Below are positions 47,107-56,397 of a DNA stretch of 64,000 bases, one piece after another. Position numbers and translations under genes: made by a program. The notes beneath the pieces were generated by a model. The model had not been told where the DNA came from, made no database searches, and saw only the letters and a list, made by a program, of their open reading frames with translations. The stretch spans positions 704,520 to 768,519 of the forward strand of contig JACOEK010000002.1 in the NCBI GenBank assembly GCA_024998595.1. The letters run 5' to 3'. Origin of the DNA: Nitrospira sp. (lineage in GTDB: Bacteria; Nitrospirota; Nitrospiria; Nitrospirales; Nitrospiraceae). Numbering within the stretch: position 1 is the stretch's first letter; every line of letters starts with the position of its first letter.

Positions 47107-48903
47107 TTAAAGGACAGTCGTCCAGGACGGACTGACGGCGAAGGCGGCATTGATCAGGCCGACGTGCGAGTAGGCTTGGGGGAAGTTGCCGAGCTGGGTG
47201 CGGGTCTCCGGGACGAAATGTTCGGAGAAGAGCCCGAGATGATTCGCGCCGGTGAGGACCTGCGCCATGATCTGCTGCGCTTCCGCCATGCGTCCGAGCC
47301 GTGCCAGGCCTTGAACGACCCAGAACGAGCAGATGACGAAGCTGGACTGCGGCCGTCCGAAGTCATCGGTCCGAAGGTACCGGAAATAAAACCCGGTCTC
47401 TTTTCCGCCGGTCTGAACGGCCAACGCGCGTGCAATGCTCTGCATTGTAGATTCACACACGTCCCGGTTGGGGAACCCGAGGATCGCTGCTTGCGCCAGC
47501 GAGGCATCGTAGGTGTCGTCTTTGGGACCGTTGCGGAGCGAGCCGTCTTTGGTCGCATTCAGCAGCGCCTGCGCGGCGCGCGCACGGGCTGCATCGATGT
47601 CGAGCGTCAATGACGGTAAGAAGCCGGCCTTGTGCATCCGGTGCGCCCGATCCAGCCCGGCCCAGCACATCAGATTCGAGAACGAATGTTCCTGCCAGCC
47701 ATTCCGAATTTCCCATAGCCCCGCGTCCGGCTGGGCGATGGTGCGGTCGCAGAGCCTAGCCAGATTGGCGACGAGCTGCTCCTGATCTTTTGTCCGTAAA
47801 TCGTAGAAGCGGTTGTCGCTGAAAATGGGCGTCAGCGCGAGCACCAGCTCGCCGTACACGTCATTTTGAATGTGTTCGGCGGCTTGATTGTGGTTACGCA
47901 CCGGCGCGCTGCCTGAGAAGCCGGCCCAATTGGTATGTTCGGTCTCCGGTAGCGGAAGATCCTGACTCAACGTATACACCGGGGCGAGCCGTTCCCGTGA
48001 ATGTTCATGCGTATAGGCGATGTTGAGGAGAAATTTGAGAAACCCTTCCATCTCCTCGAAGTGTCCGAGATTGTGAAAGGCGGTGAGCGAAAAATAGGCG
48101 TCGCGCAACCAGCAGTAGCGATAGTCCCAGTTCCGCGGGCCGCCGGGTTCCTCGGGGAGGCTGGTGGTCAAGGCAGCCAGGATGGCGCCGGTGTCCTCAT
48201 AGCAGTGCAGTTTGAGCGCCAGGGCGGAACGGATCACTTCTTCCTGATGCAACACCGGAATCGAACAATGCTTTACCCACATGCGCCAGTAGCGGGTCGT
48301 CTGATCCAGGAATTCGTGGCTGACCTTGGCGAGGTCGTCTTCGATACCCAGGCCCCAGGTCAGGGCGAAGTAGGTTTTCTCGGTCAAGGCGAAGGGTCGC
48401 TCTTCGTAGAGATACGTCAAGGGCATGTTGGTCAACAGCCGAAGGTATTCCCCGCGGATGTCGTATCGTACATGGCTGTTGCCGCGCATGCCGCGCGCAT
48501 ACTCTTTTCCCCATCCGGTTACCGGTCGACAGCTGACGCGGATGGAGGGCGTGCCTGCCAGCGGTTCGACGATGCGAAAAAGCGCCGCAGGTCGATAGAT
48601 GCGGCCATACTGCTCGAATCGGGGGCAGAAATCGGTGATTCTGAAGGTGTCACCGTTGGACGTGGAGACCTCCGTCACCAGGATATTTGTATTGGGGAGG
48701 TAGCGCTGTGTTGTCTTGACTTGAGCGGAGCTGGTAGGGCTTGATATGGAAAAATGCCCTCCTTCCGGATCGAGGATTCGTCCAAAGACCGGATCACTGT
48801 CCGGTCTGGGCAGGCAGAGCCAGTCAACAGACCCGCTTTCATGAATGTGCGCGGAGACGTGGCAATTGCCGATGAGTCCGTAGGGGTACATGCCCCAGAC
48901 CAT
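47107..48903 (-). CDS. Glycoside hydrolase family 15 enzyme (glucoamylase/trehalase-like)
   Basis: A 598-residue protein. The N-terminal domain (about residues 1-200, YPYGLIGNCHVSAHIHESGSVDW) is of the trehalase-like type, followed by the GH15 (alpha/alpha)6 domain with RNWDYRYCWLRDAYFSLTAF and GLWEIRNGWQEHSFSNLMCW, where the general acid Glu lies. Start: ATG 48903 preferred to the TTG upstream. Beside OtsA/OtsB it may hydrolyse trehalose or a related glucan. Confidence 0.88.
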   Translation of the reverse strand: MVWGMYPYGLIGNCHVSAHIHESGSVDWLCLPRPDSDPVFGRILDPEGGHFSISSPTSSAQVKTTQRYLPNTNILVTEVSTSNGDTFRITDFCPRFEQYGRIYRPAALFRIVEPLAGTPSIRVSCRPVTGWGKEYARGMRGNSHVRYDIRGEYLRLLTNMPLTYLYEERPFALTEKTYFALTWGLGIEDDLAKVSHEFLDQTTRYWRMWVKHCSIPVLHQEEVIRSALALKLHCYEDTGAILAALTTSLPEEPGGPRNWDYRYCWLRDAYFSLTAFHNLGHFEEMEGFLKFLLNIAYTHEHSRERLAPVYTLSQDLPLPETEHTNWAGFSGSAPVRNHNQAAEHIQNDVYGELVLALTPIFSDNRFYDLRTKDQEQLVANLARLCDRTIAQPDAGLWEIRNGWQEHSFSNLMCWAGLDRAHRMHKAGFLPSLTLDIDAARARAAQALLNATKDGSLRNGPKDDTYDASLAQAAILGFPNRDVCESTMQSIARALAVQTGGKETGFYFRYLRTDDFGRPQSSFVICSFWVVQGLARLGRMAEAQQIMAQVLTGANHLGLFSEHFVPETRTQLGNFPQAYSHVGLINAAFAVSPSWTTVL

Positions 48904-48941
48904 AAGAGATTTTAGTCTCAAAGTAAACTGCGGGAGTAAAA

Positions 48942-51173
48942 ATGCGACTGTCCCTCCGGTTTATCCTTCCCCTCTTGCTGGTCCTGGGCGTCGTGGCCTA
49001 CAGCGTGGTGCCGTTGGTGGATTCCCTCACGCTGAAATGGTTCACGCGCGACCTTGAAAGCCGGTCCAAGTTGCTGGCCAGCACGATGGAAGTGCCGCTG
49101 GCGGATCTTGTGGTTTCCCGCTCGCGCACGAAGATTTTTGCGTACTTCCATAAGGTGATTCAGGATGAACGGTTGTACGCGCTGGGCTTCTGCGATATGC
49201 AGCAGCGGCTCCTCTACCAGACCCTGACCTACCCGGATCAATTATCCTGTGAAAGCCTGGCCCACCTGGCGCCCGGTTCCTCGGAAGTGGTGGACTTCGC
49301 CCAGGGACCCCTGCACGTGGTGGTTGCGACGATTCAGTCGGCCGGCAAGGTCCAGGGTCGCTTGATGCTGGTCCATGACATGAGTTTCGTGCACCAGCGC
49401 AGCACCGATACCAAGTGGTACATCTTTTACTTGTTCGTCGGCCTCGCCGGGGTGATCTCGGCCGTTACCGTGCTCGTGGCACAACTGAGTTGGCGAGGAT
49501 GGGTGGCCGGGGTGCGGGCGATGTTGACCAGCAAAGGCTTACCGGCAGAATCCAGCCAGGCCCATTCCGCGGAGTTGCACCCGGTCGCGCAGGATCTCCA
49601 TGCGCTGGTGAGGGAACTGGAAGCCGATCGCCGCATGCGGGATGAAAGCCAGATCACGTGGAGCCCCGCCAGCCTGAAGACAATTCTCCACGAACACCTG
49701 TCGGGCGATGAAATTCTCATCGTGTCGAACCGACAGCCCTACATCCACAACCGGCGGGGACAAAAAGTCGAGGTGCAGGTGCCTGCGAGTGGATTGGTTT
49801 CAGCCCTCGAGCCGGTGATGCGAGCCTGCTCGGGCGTGTGGATCGCTCACGGCAACGGATCCGCCGACAAAGAGGTGGTGGATGCACGGGACCATGTTCG
49901 GGTGCCGCCGGATCATCCCTCGTACGATATTCGTCGGATTTGGTTGTCGCCGGATGAGGAGTCCGGATTCTACTATGGTTTCTCCAACGAGGGGCTCTGG
50001 CCACTGTGCCACAATGCGCATGTCCGCCCCACGTTCCGGACTTCCGACTGGGAACAGTATGTCGCGGTCAACGAGCGGTTTGCGAAGGCTGTCGTCGAAG
50101 AGGCCAAAACCGATGATCCGGTCATCCTCGTGCAGGATTATCACTTTGCGCTTTTGCCCAAGATGGTACGGGAGAAATTGCCGAACGCGACCATCATCAT
50201 GTTCTGGCATATCCCCTGGCCCAACTCTGAGAGCTACGGCATCTGCCCGTGGCGGCAGGAAATTCTCGAGGGGTTGCTCGGCAGCAGCATCGTCGGGTTT
50301 CATACCCGCGAGCACGGCAACCATTTTCTTTCCTGCATCGACCGTATTCTGGAAGCGCGCATCGACCGCGACTCATCGACCGTCTCGTATGGCGGGCGGC
50401 TCACAGCGGTGAACCCCTACCCGATTTCCATCGAGTGGCCGTCGCGCTGGTTGGAGAATCAACGGCCGGTTCCGGACTGTCGGGTGCATATCCGCGAGCG
50501 CCATGCCATGGGGCCTGATCGACTGGTAGGCATCGGTGTCGATCGATTGGACTACACGAAGGGGATCATCGAACGGTTTCTCGCCGTCGAACGATTGTTC
50601 GAACTGCAACCTGAATGGGTCGGCAAGTTTTCCTTCATTCAAATTGCGGCGCCGAGCCGGACGATCATCGATCAGTACCAACATTTCCACGACCAGGTCT
50701 ACGCTCTGGCCGAACGCATCAATAAACGGTTCGGTCGCGAAGGGTACGAGCCGATCGTGTTGAAGGTGAAACATCACGAGCCGCCCGATGTGTATGAATA
50801 TTACCGGGCCTCCGACTTGTGCTTCGTGACAAGTCTGCACGACGGCATGAACCTGGTGGCCAAAGAATTCATCGCGGCTCGCGACGATGAACAGGGAGTG
50901 CTCATCCTCAGCCAGTTTACCGGCGCGGCCCAGGAACTGCCGGAGGCGCTGGTGGTCAATCCCTACGATATCGATCAATGCGCGGCGGCTCTGCACATGG
51001 CGCTGTCGATGGTGCCGAAGGAGCAGCGTGCCCGTATGCGGAGCATGCGCGGACTGATTCAGGAATTTAACGTGTATCGATGGGCGGGACGTATGCTCAT
51101 GGACGCGGCCAGAATGCGCCGACGCATTCGCGTCATGAAGCAGGTGGGACAGGCCTCGGGACGGGGGCGGTAG
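48942..51173 (+). CDS. otsA: Trehalose-6-phosphate synthase with N-terminal membrane sensor-like domain
   Basis: A 743-residue fusion. Residues 1-255 have TM helices at about 7-25 and 158-182 enclosing a periplasmic segment, then a HAMP-like linker. Residues 255-735 are GT20: [19 protein letters not shown] and [13 protein letters not shown] are the OtsA signatures for UDP-glucose and glucose-6-phosphate. Ordinary OtsA is soluble and about 470 residues. OtsB follows 8 bp downstream. Confidence 0.88.
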   Translation: MRLSLRFILPLLLVLGVVAYSVVPLVDSLTLKWFTRDLESRSKLLASTMEVPLADLVVSRSRTKIFAYFHKVIQDERLYALGFCDMQQRLLYQTLTYPDQLSCESLAHLAPGSSEVVDFAQGPLHVVVATIQSAGKVQGRLMLVHDMSFVHQRSTDTKWYIFYLFVGLAGVISAVTVLVAQLSWRGWVAGVRAMLTSKGLPAESSQAHSAELHPVAQDLHALVRELEADRRMRDESQITWSPASLKTILHEHLSGDEILIVSNRQPYIHNRRGQKVEVQVPASGLVSALEPVMRACSGVWIAHGNGSADKEVVDARDHVRVPPDHPSYDIRRIWLSPDEESGFYYGFSNEGLWPLCHNAHVRPTFRTSDWEQYVAVNERFAKAVVEEAKTDDPVILVQDYHFALLPKMVREKLPNATIIMFWHIPWPNSESYGICPWRQEILEGLLGSSIVGFHTREHGNHFLSCIDRILEARIDRDSSTVSYGGRLTAVNPYPISIEWPSRWLENQRPVPDCRVHIRERHAMGPDRLVGIGVDRLDYTKGIIERFLAVERLFELQPEWVGKFSFIQIAAPSRTIIDQYQHFHDQVYALAERINKRFGREGYEPIVLKVKHHEPPDVYEYYRASDLCFVTSLHDGMNLVAKEFIAARDDEQGVLILSQFTGAAQELPEALVVNPYDIDQCAAALHMALSMVPKEQRARMRSMRGLIQEFNVYRWAGRMLMDAARMRRRIRVMKQVGQASGRGR

Positions 51174-51181
51174 TCACGCCG

Positions 51182-51955
51182 ATGCAGGATGTGCTCAGCG
51201 CTCCAGGAAAGCGTCTGCTCGACCGGCTGGCCAGCCAGGGGGGATCTCTGTTCGCCTTCGATTTTGACGGCACGCTGGCTCGCATCGTTCAGGATCGGCA
51301 TGCGGCCGGGCTGACGGAACCTACGCATCAAGCCCTGCATGCTCTGGCCATCGTGGCGCCGACGGCCGTGATTTCTGGACGTTCCCTTGCAGACCTCAGT
51401 CCCCGCGTGAAGGGAATTGCTGCCCATCTCATCGGCAATCACGGGCTGGAGGGATTGCACGCGTCGGAACGGGTGATGCAACAAGCGCAGGATTGTTGTC
51501 GCGCCTGGTTGGCGGCTGTGACAAAAGCTGATCGCGACCTGACGCGGGCCGGCGTGGTGGTGGAAGATAAGATGTATTCTCTGACCTTCCACTATCGACA
51601 GGCCTGTTCGCCAGCGGTCGCGCGTGAAGCCATTTTTCATGCCATGTCTACGCTGATACCTGCGCCTCGCCTGGTGCTGGGAAAAGCGGTGGTGAACGCC
51701 ATTCCCTCCGGCAATCTGCACAAAGGCACGGCCATGCTGGAGTTGATGCATCAGCTCCACACGTCCGCAGCTCTCTATGTCGGAGATGACGATACGGATG
51801 AGGATGTCTTTTCGCTGCCGGATGAACGCATTGTGTCGGTGCGCGTGGGGAAGAAGGCGGCGACCGCCGCGCAGTGGTACCTCACGCGGCAGTCGCAGAT
51901 CGGGCTATTGTTGCAGTATCTCACGGAGGCGCGAGCTCGGGCGGTGTCGGCCTAG
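51182..51955 (+). CDS. otsB: Trehalose-6-phosphate phosphatase
   Basis: A 257-residue HAD phosphatase: FDFDGTLARI (nucleophile Asp), VISGRSLADL, NHGLEG and GDDDTDEDVF are the OtsB motifs. It dephosphorylates trehalose-6-phosphate made by the upstream synthase, giving trehalose. ATG 51182; its TAG stop shares CTAG with the convergent macro-domain gene. Confidence 0.93.
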   Translation: MQDVLSAPGKRLLDRLASQGGSLFAFDFDGTLARIVQDRHAAGLTEPTHQALHALAIVAPTAVISGRSLADLSPRVKGIAAHLIGNHGLEGLHASERVMQQAQDCCRAWLAAVTKADRDLTRAGVVVEDKMYSLTFHYRQACSPAVAREAIFHAMSTLIPAPRLVLGKAVVNAIPSGNLHKGTAMLELMHQLHTSAALYVGDDDTDEDVFSLPDERIVSVRVGKKAATAAQWYLTRQSQIGLLLQYLTEARARAVSA

Positions 51956-52437
51956 GCCTCTTGTGCGGCGACCCCTTTCTTGTACAGTCCATACACGTAG
52001 ACGGGAATGGACAGCTCTTTCAGGGCCTGTTGGAGCAAGGGATACACTTTCTCCCATTCCAGCCCGCCCACTCCCGTGGCGAGTCGGGGCAGCGCCAAGC
52101 TCTTCACCTGATGTTCCTGCAGTTCTTTTTTCAGCGCCTGCAGCGCATGATTGACGTTGGGCAAGGTGGCCTTGCCGGGACGATCCTGATCGCTGGCGGG
52201 CGCTTCCTGCGTAAATAAATTGATGATGACGGGAGAGTTCGGGCCCTTCCACGACCAGGCGCCGCCTGGCTTGGGGCTATAGGTCTGGCAGTAATGGCGA
52301 AAATCTTTGTACATGCCCGGCCACTGCTCACGAAGTGACAACGCCAAGCCTTGCTTGAAATTGTCATGTGGAGCAATACCATGAGCGATCGCGCCGGCGG
52401 TGGATAACAGGATGTCTCCGCTTACTTCCTTGAGCAT
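51952..52437 (-). CDS. Macro-domain protein
   Basis: A 161-residue macro domain: GDILLSTAGAIAHGIAPHDNFKQGLAL and LALPRLATGVGGLEWEKVYPLL fit ADP-ribose-binding macro proteins. May remove ADP-ribose from proteins or DNA, or bind related nucleotides. I took ATG 52437 (MLKEVSGD) rather than the long upstream frame, which crosses PPK2. Confidence 0.8.
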   Translation of the reverse strand: MLKEVSGDILLSTAGAIAHGIAPHDNFKQGLALSLREQWPGMYKDFRHYCQTYSPKPGGAWSWKGPNSPVIINLFTQEAPASDQDRPGKATLPNVNHALQALKKELQEHQVKSLALPRLATGVGGLEWEKVYPLLQQALKELSIPVYVYGLYKKGVAAQEA

Positions 52438-52620
52438 GACCGATGCCTCCTTGATTGAGTATAGGAACTGTTTATCACATAAGGCTGGACCCTCTTCAAT
52501 CAATGGATGGGCCAAAAGAAATGTTTTGCGTGTCCGGGAAGGCGACTCGTTTGATCGCCGATGGATTCGCAGGGTCCGTGATCCTGGGCGTTTCCGGAGA
52601 ACCATTGCGGGAGGTACGAA

Positions 52621-53439
52621 ATGGAGAGATATCGCATCAAGCCCGGTTGCCGCCTGGACCTCAAGCGGTTCGATCCCGACGGCACCGGATCCTACAAAAA
52701 GAATGAAGCCGGGAAGGCCAAAGCCAAAGCCGCGGCGGTCAAATTCATCGGGCAGCTCGATCAGTTGCAGGAACGCCTCTACGCCAACCGCACGCGAGCC
52801 TTGCTGATCATTCTTCAAGGCATGGACACGAGCGGCAAGGACGGCACGATCAAGCATGTCATGTCCGGCGTGAATCCGCAGGGGTGCCGGGTCGCCTCCT
52901 TCAAGGCGCCGAGCGAGAAGGAACTCGAGCAGGATTTTCTGTGGCGTATTCACCAGGAAGTGCCGCCAAAAGGGTACATTGGAATTTTTAACCGGTCGCA
53001 GTATGAAGACGTGTTGATCACGCGCGTGCACGGTCTTGTCTCGAAGAAAGTCGTCACGCAGCGGTTCAATCAGATCAACGAATTCGAAGAGTTATTGGTC
53101 GAGAACGGTACGGCGATCGTCAAACTGTTCCTGCACATTTCCAAAGACGAGCAAAAAGAACGCCTCACGGAACGCATCTGTGATCCGGAGAAGCGTTGGA
53201 AATTCAGCGAAGGCGATGTGGAAGAGCGAAAACTCTGGGACGAGTACATGACGGCATTTGAGGACGTGATGGCTGCGACCAGCACCGACCGGGCTCCCTG
53301 GTACATTGTGCCCGCGAATCGCAAATGGTATCGGAATCTGGTCGTCGCTGAGATCGTGGCGCAGGCGCTCGCGGCGATGAAACTCTCGACCCCTCCGGCT
53401 CCCCCAGGGATCAATTTCGATCAGCTCACCATCGATTGA
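52621..53439 (+). CDS. Polyphosphate kinase 2 family protein
   Basis: A 272-residue PPK2: Walker A QGMDTSGKDGTIKHVMSGV, GIFNRSQYEDVLITRVHGLV and ERICDPEKRWKFSEGD are diagnostic. Single-domain PPK2 of this form phosphorylates AMP and/or ADP using polyphosphate. Its neighbours make a stress-energy and osmoprotection group with trehalose synthesis. Confidence 0.93.
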   Translation: MERYRIKPGCRLDLKRFDPDGTGSYKKNEAGKAKAKAAAVKFIGQLDQLQERLYANRTRALLIILQGMDTSGKDGTIKHVMSGVNPQGCRVASFKAPSEKELEQDFLWRIHQEVPPKGYIGIFNRSQYEDVLITRVHGLVSKKVVTQRFNQINEFEELLVENGTAIVKLFLHISKDEQKERLTERICDPEKRWKFSEGDVEERKLWDEYMTAFEDVMAATSTDRAPWYIVPANRKWYRNLVVAEIVAQALAAMKLSTPPAPPGINFDQLTID

Positions 53440-53534
53440 TAAGCCTCTGTTCCGGAGTCGTCTGGCATCGTCTGCAGGGGTCGGCTACACTGGCAAACGT
53501 GGTCGCGCGTCTACCTTAACCAGGAGCATCGAGT

Positions 53535-54413
53535 ATGCGAAAGAAACCGGCTCTTTTCATCGGTCTCGTCCTGAGCCTGACTTCCCTTCCCGTTCATGCC
53601 GGAAGCTTTGAAGGTGTGCTCCATATGAAAACCAGCCATGTGGATACCGACACCTCGAGCACCATGGATTGGTATCTCAAAGGCGACCGGGGGCGCGTGG
53701 AAATGTCCCGGACGGACGGCCAGACGCATGTCATGCTGTTTGACGGCAAGACCAGAACGATGCAGGTCGGGATGCCGGGACAGAAGTCCTACATGGAAAT
53801 CAGTCTGGAGGGAGAGCGCGGTGAGCACCTGAAAGAGGCGCTTGAGGCGCAGAGTGTCGAGCGCACCGGGAAGACCGAGAAGATCGCCGGATATACCTGT
53901 GAGGTGTGGCGGATCACTGAGAAGGCACAGCATCGCGTGAAGAGCGATCTCTGCGTGGCAAAAGGATTCGGGAAGGCCGCCACGTTCTGGATCGATCCGA
54001 AGGAGGTGCGACGATCCTCTCAGCCTGCCTGGGTCAAGCAACTGGTGGAAGAAGGAGGTTTCGGACTTCGGAGTATTCAATATGATGACGCGGGCAAGGA
54101 ATCTGTTCGCATGGAAGTGACGAGTATCGATAAGAAAAGTCTGGACGCGAGTCTGTTTGCCTTTCCTGCCGATTGGGCGAAGCGCGACATGTCAGGCCTT
54201 CAAGAGCGGATGAAGGCGATGCGAGAGCAGAAGCAGGAGGGCGGGGCGGATGTCTCGAAGATGATCGAGGACATGAAGAAGCGAAAAGCTGCGCGGGGCA
54301 AGACCGGCGAGGTTCCCGGAGGCGACGAGCAGCCACCCGATATGAAAGAGCTGATGAAGCAGTTCGGCGAGGCGATGAAAAAGCAGCAGTCGCAACCGCA
54401 GAGCGGGCAATAA
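53535..54413 (+). CDS. Exported DUF4412-like protein (copy 1)
   Basis: A 292-residue secreted protein with signal peptide (to about residue 22, ending VHA). The mature part resembles DUF4412: GVLHMKT, WYLKGDRGRVEM, EKIAGYTCEVWRI, then a Met/Lys/Gln-rich tail (residues 220-292). It is followed 30 bp later by a paralogue. Function unknown. Confidence 0.7.
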   Translation: MRKKPALFIGLVLSLTSLPVHAGSFEGVLHMKTSHVDTDTSSTMDWYLKGDRGRVEMSRTDGQTHVMLFDGKTRTMQVGMPGQKSYMEISLEGERGEHLKEALEAQSVERTGKTEKIAGYTCEVWRITEKAQHRVKSDLCVAKGFGKAATFWIDPKEVRRSSQPAWVKQLVEEGGFGLRSIQYDDAGKESVRMEVTSIDKKSLDASLFAFPADWAKRDMSGLQERMKAMREQKQEGGADVSKMIEDMKKRKAARGKTGEVPGGDEQPPDMKELMKQFGEAMKKQQSQPQSGQ

Positions 54414-54443
54414 TCCTGGGCGCTTGCGTCGAAAGGAGCGGAC

Positions 54444-55172
54444 ATGCGTGCTGTCATCGCGACTGTGGTGGGAAGCCTGCTGCTGGCGGGCGTTGCGGCG
54501 GCGGCCGATTTCGAGGGCATCATCGTCTTGAATGAAACGAGTGAAGGGACGACTGTTCAGCAGCAATGGTTCCTGAAGGGCGACAGGTTGCGCTTTGAAG
54601 AAATCGGTCCGGATGCGGAGAAAGGCGCCATGATCTTCGACGCCAAGAAGAAGGTGATGTACAGCCTTCGGCACGACGACAAAGTGTATCTGGAGATCTC
54701 CACCGCAGAAACCCCGAACGCCGCGCCGGAGGCCATTGAGGGCATCGTGGTGATGAAGACCGGCGCAAAGGATAAAGCAGCGGGGTACCCGTGCGAGATC
54801 TATCGGACCACAGACAAGTCGGACGGCAGTACCGGCGAAGTCTGCATGGCGAGAGGGATCGCCAACGCCGCCATGTCCGCAATGATGAGCGCGCAGGCGG
54901 GCAGTGCTTCGCTGCTACCGGCATGGATGCAGGAGATGTTCAAAGATGGAGGGTTTCCGATCAAAGGCCTGGACCGCGACGGGCAGGGAAAGGAAGAAGC
55001 GCGCTGGGAAGCCATCACCATCGAAAAGAAACACCTCGATGACAAATTATTTCTGCCGCCCCCAGATTATAAGAAGCAGGACATGACCGTCATCACGCCT
55101 GAATCGGGCAGCGACCAGAAACCAGGTCCGTCCATGCGAGGTCAGCAGCGGGGGCGAGAGCCCATGAAATGA
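54444..55172 (+). CDS. Exported DUF4412-like protein (copy 2)
   Basis: A 242-residue paralogue of the previous gene: signal peptide (ending AAA), then FEGIIVLNE, WFLKGDRLRFEE, DKAAGYPCEIYRT and a CMARGIANAA segment matching CVAKGFGKAA in copy 1. Conserved Cys pairs in both copies could form disulfides. Tandem duplication is evident. Confidence 0.7.
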   Translation: MRAVIATVVGSLLLAGVAAAADFEGIIVLNETSEGTTVQQQWFLKGDRLRFEEIGPDAEKGAMIFDAKKKVMYSLRHDDKVYLEISTAETPNAAPEAIEGIVVMKTGAKDKAAGYPCEIYRTTDKSDGSTGEVCMARGIANAAMSAMMSAQAGSASLLPAWMQEMFKDGGFPIKGLDRDGQGKEEARWEAITIEKKHLDDKLFLPPPDYKKQDMTVITPESGSDQKPGPSMRGQQRGREPMK

Positions 55173-55192
55173 ATGGGGCTATTATTCCCCTG

Positions 55193-55221
55193 TTGACAAG
55201 ATTTTTTGAGGAGCGTAGATA
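55193..55221 (+). promoter_or_regulatory. Promoter of unit A
   Basis: TTGACA (55193-55198), 17-nt spacer, TAGATA (55216-55221). The spacer shares GGAGCG just before the -10 with unit B. Confidence 0.7.
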
Positions 55222-55327
55222 GGATTTGCGGCCCGAATGTCAATTGTCCCTCGTAGAAGACCGGACAGACCGCGCGGCTGTCATCTAGATCTTCTACACA
55301 TTCCCGCAACAGAGAGGAGGGTGGACG

Positions 55328-55372
55328 ATGACCGATATCACTCCACCTGGCCTGTACGGCCTGTCGAGCTGA
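55328..55372 (+). CDS. 14-residue peptide of unit A
   Basis: ATG 55328 with AGGAGG 7 nt upstream encodes MTDITPPGLYGLSS. The aligned frame in unit B has the same ATG, Shine-Dalgarno spacing and terminal TGA. Conserved: M, acidic residue, Ile/Leu, Thr-Pro-Pro, with third-base changes in the Thr and Pro codons. That pattern suggests selection on the peptide. Confidence 0.5.
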   Translation: MTDITPPGLYGLSS

Positions 55373-55608
55373 AGGCGGGTTTCTCTTCGGTTGTGCCAAC
55401 CAGCTCTCCGTCGCATATGCCGCAAGGCATCACACGATGCGCGAACACGCATCCAGGCGCCATGCCTCCGAGTGAAGAGCTTGGTTGACGATCTTCACGC
55501 CACGCCGGTGTGACCGCTCGTCCGCCGGAAAGATAATCCGCTGTTGACCAACTCGGCCGGTCTCTTACGGGCCGCCACAGACACAGAGTAGCGGGCGTCC
55601 TAAGCGCC

Positions 55609-55644
55609 ACACGCGGGCTTCCGTCAGCACGGGGGCCCGTGTTG
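55609..55644 (+). terminator. Terminator-like hairpin of unit A
   Basis: ACACGCGGGC (55609-55618) pairs with GCCCGTGT (55635-55642) with a one-base bulge, followed by TGTATT. Confidence 0.5.
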
Positions 55645-55704
55645 TATTGGAGCTCTGAAAACGAATTGAAGCATGAGGAAAATCTCCTAGGGCCGATTTT
55701 CCTG

Positions 55705-55733
55705 TTGACAGACTTTTCTAAGGAGCGTAAGAC
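55705..55733 (+). promoter_or_regulatory. Promoter of unit B
   Basis: TTGACA (55705-55710), 17-nt spacer, TAAGAC (55728-55733). Same -35, spacing and AAGGAGCGTA context as unit A. Confidence 0.6.
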
Positions 55734-55836
55734 GGAAATTGTAAGCTTCAAGGGCTGTGTTAACCGTGACGAGGCGATGAACAGTGCGCGCCTGTTCGGG
55801 TAGACCTCGCCACTCCTCAACCGGGGAGGTTCACGC

Positions 55837-55860
55837 ATGGAAGAACTTACGCCGCCGGAC
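55837..55860 (+). CDS. Peptide frame of unit B (8 residues before an in-frame TAA)
   Basis: ATG 55837 with GGGGAGG 7 nt upstream encodes MEELTPPD, then TAA at 55861; the aligned frame continues to TGA 55879-55881, where unit A also stops. Either the peptide is 8 residues or this copy is truncated by the TAA (CTG in unit A). Confidence 0.45.
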
Positions 55861-56111
55861 TAAAGCGGCCCGCAGAGATGAGGGCGGGCTGATCGTCGGT
55901 CGTGCTGACCGATCCTTCCCTGGCTTGTGTCTCACGACACTGTCCGATTAAGGATAACAGCCACTGCACAAAGAAGGATTGATGACAAGCACGAGGCACA
56001 CCAGAATCCTGGGAATATAATTCCCCCGACGAACATCTTGATAACCTATCTTCTCGAACGGGTCCTGAAGGGTTAGACAACTTATTTGACTGTAGGCGTC
56101 CCAAGCGCCAA

Positions 56112-56151
56112 CCACGGGCGACCTCCCACCGCAGTGTAGGGTCGCCCGTGG
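56112..56151 (+). terminator. Rho-independent-type terminator of unit B
   Basis: CCACGGGCGACC (56112-56123) and GGTCGCCCGTGG (56140-56151) form a perfect 12-bp stem, followed by CATTTTC. Confidence 0.75.
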
Positions 56152-56397
56152 CATTTTCAGCGCCTGCTACTTTTCTCACAATGTGTATCAGTGTCTCCGG
56201 CGTACAAACCTGATCATCCACATCGTTCTTAATCCGGCGGTAGGGAGATAGTGTCTGCTTGCTGGGTGAGTCGGGACGGCGTCTTACGCGTTCTCCGGTT
56301 GATCCCACAATCAAGGAGCCAGCGCGCCATGCCAGCGGTCTGCCGCATAATCGGCATGCGGCTGCGAGTGGCCTGTGAGTGCCGGTCGGTGGTGCGG

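Larger units (their letters stand above)
55228..55644 (+). ncRNA. Predicted structured transcript, unit A
   Basis: From the promoter to a hairpin, about 415 nt. Structural parts in order: hairpin GTAGAAGA (55253) / TCTTCTAC (55290) enclosing GACAG/CTGTC; a mini-ORF; GGTTG-TGC-CAACC (55389-55401); AGGCAT/ATGCCT enclosing GATGCG/CGCATC (55425-55467); GTGAAGA/TCTTCAC (55472-55498); the motif GGCGTCCTAAGCGCCA (55594-55609); and a terminator-like hairpin ending about 55644. Homologous to unit B. Confidence 0.6.
55740..56151 (+). ncRNA. Predicted structured transcript, unit B
   Basis: About 410 nt. Order of elements matches unit A: 5' hairpin CGAGG (55770) / CCTCG (55805) enclosing GAACAG/CTGTTC; mini-ORF at 55837; TCGGTC/GACCGA (55896-55912); GCTTGT/ACAAGC with GTGTC/GACAC (55923-55990); the motif GGCGTCCCAAGCGCCA (56095-56110); terminator at 56112-56151. 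Stem sequences differ from unit A while pairing is kept. Confidence 0.6.
55173..56397. other. 1.2-kb region without ordinary genes: two tandem RNA/mini-ORF units
   Basis: Contains units A (55193-55644) and B (55705-56151), listed separately. From 56160 to 56397 I see no gene, repeat or site. Confidence 0.7.

Noticed and set aside
55237..55488. 83-codon plus-strand open frame in unit A
   Set aside because: It has no Shine-Dalgarno, and the well-placed AGGAGG nearby serves a different frame, at ATG 55328.
55338..55838. 166-codon minus-strand open frame across the two RNA units
   Set aside because: It crosses promoters and hairpins of both units, has no recognisable domain, and runs antisense to better supported features.
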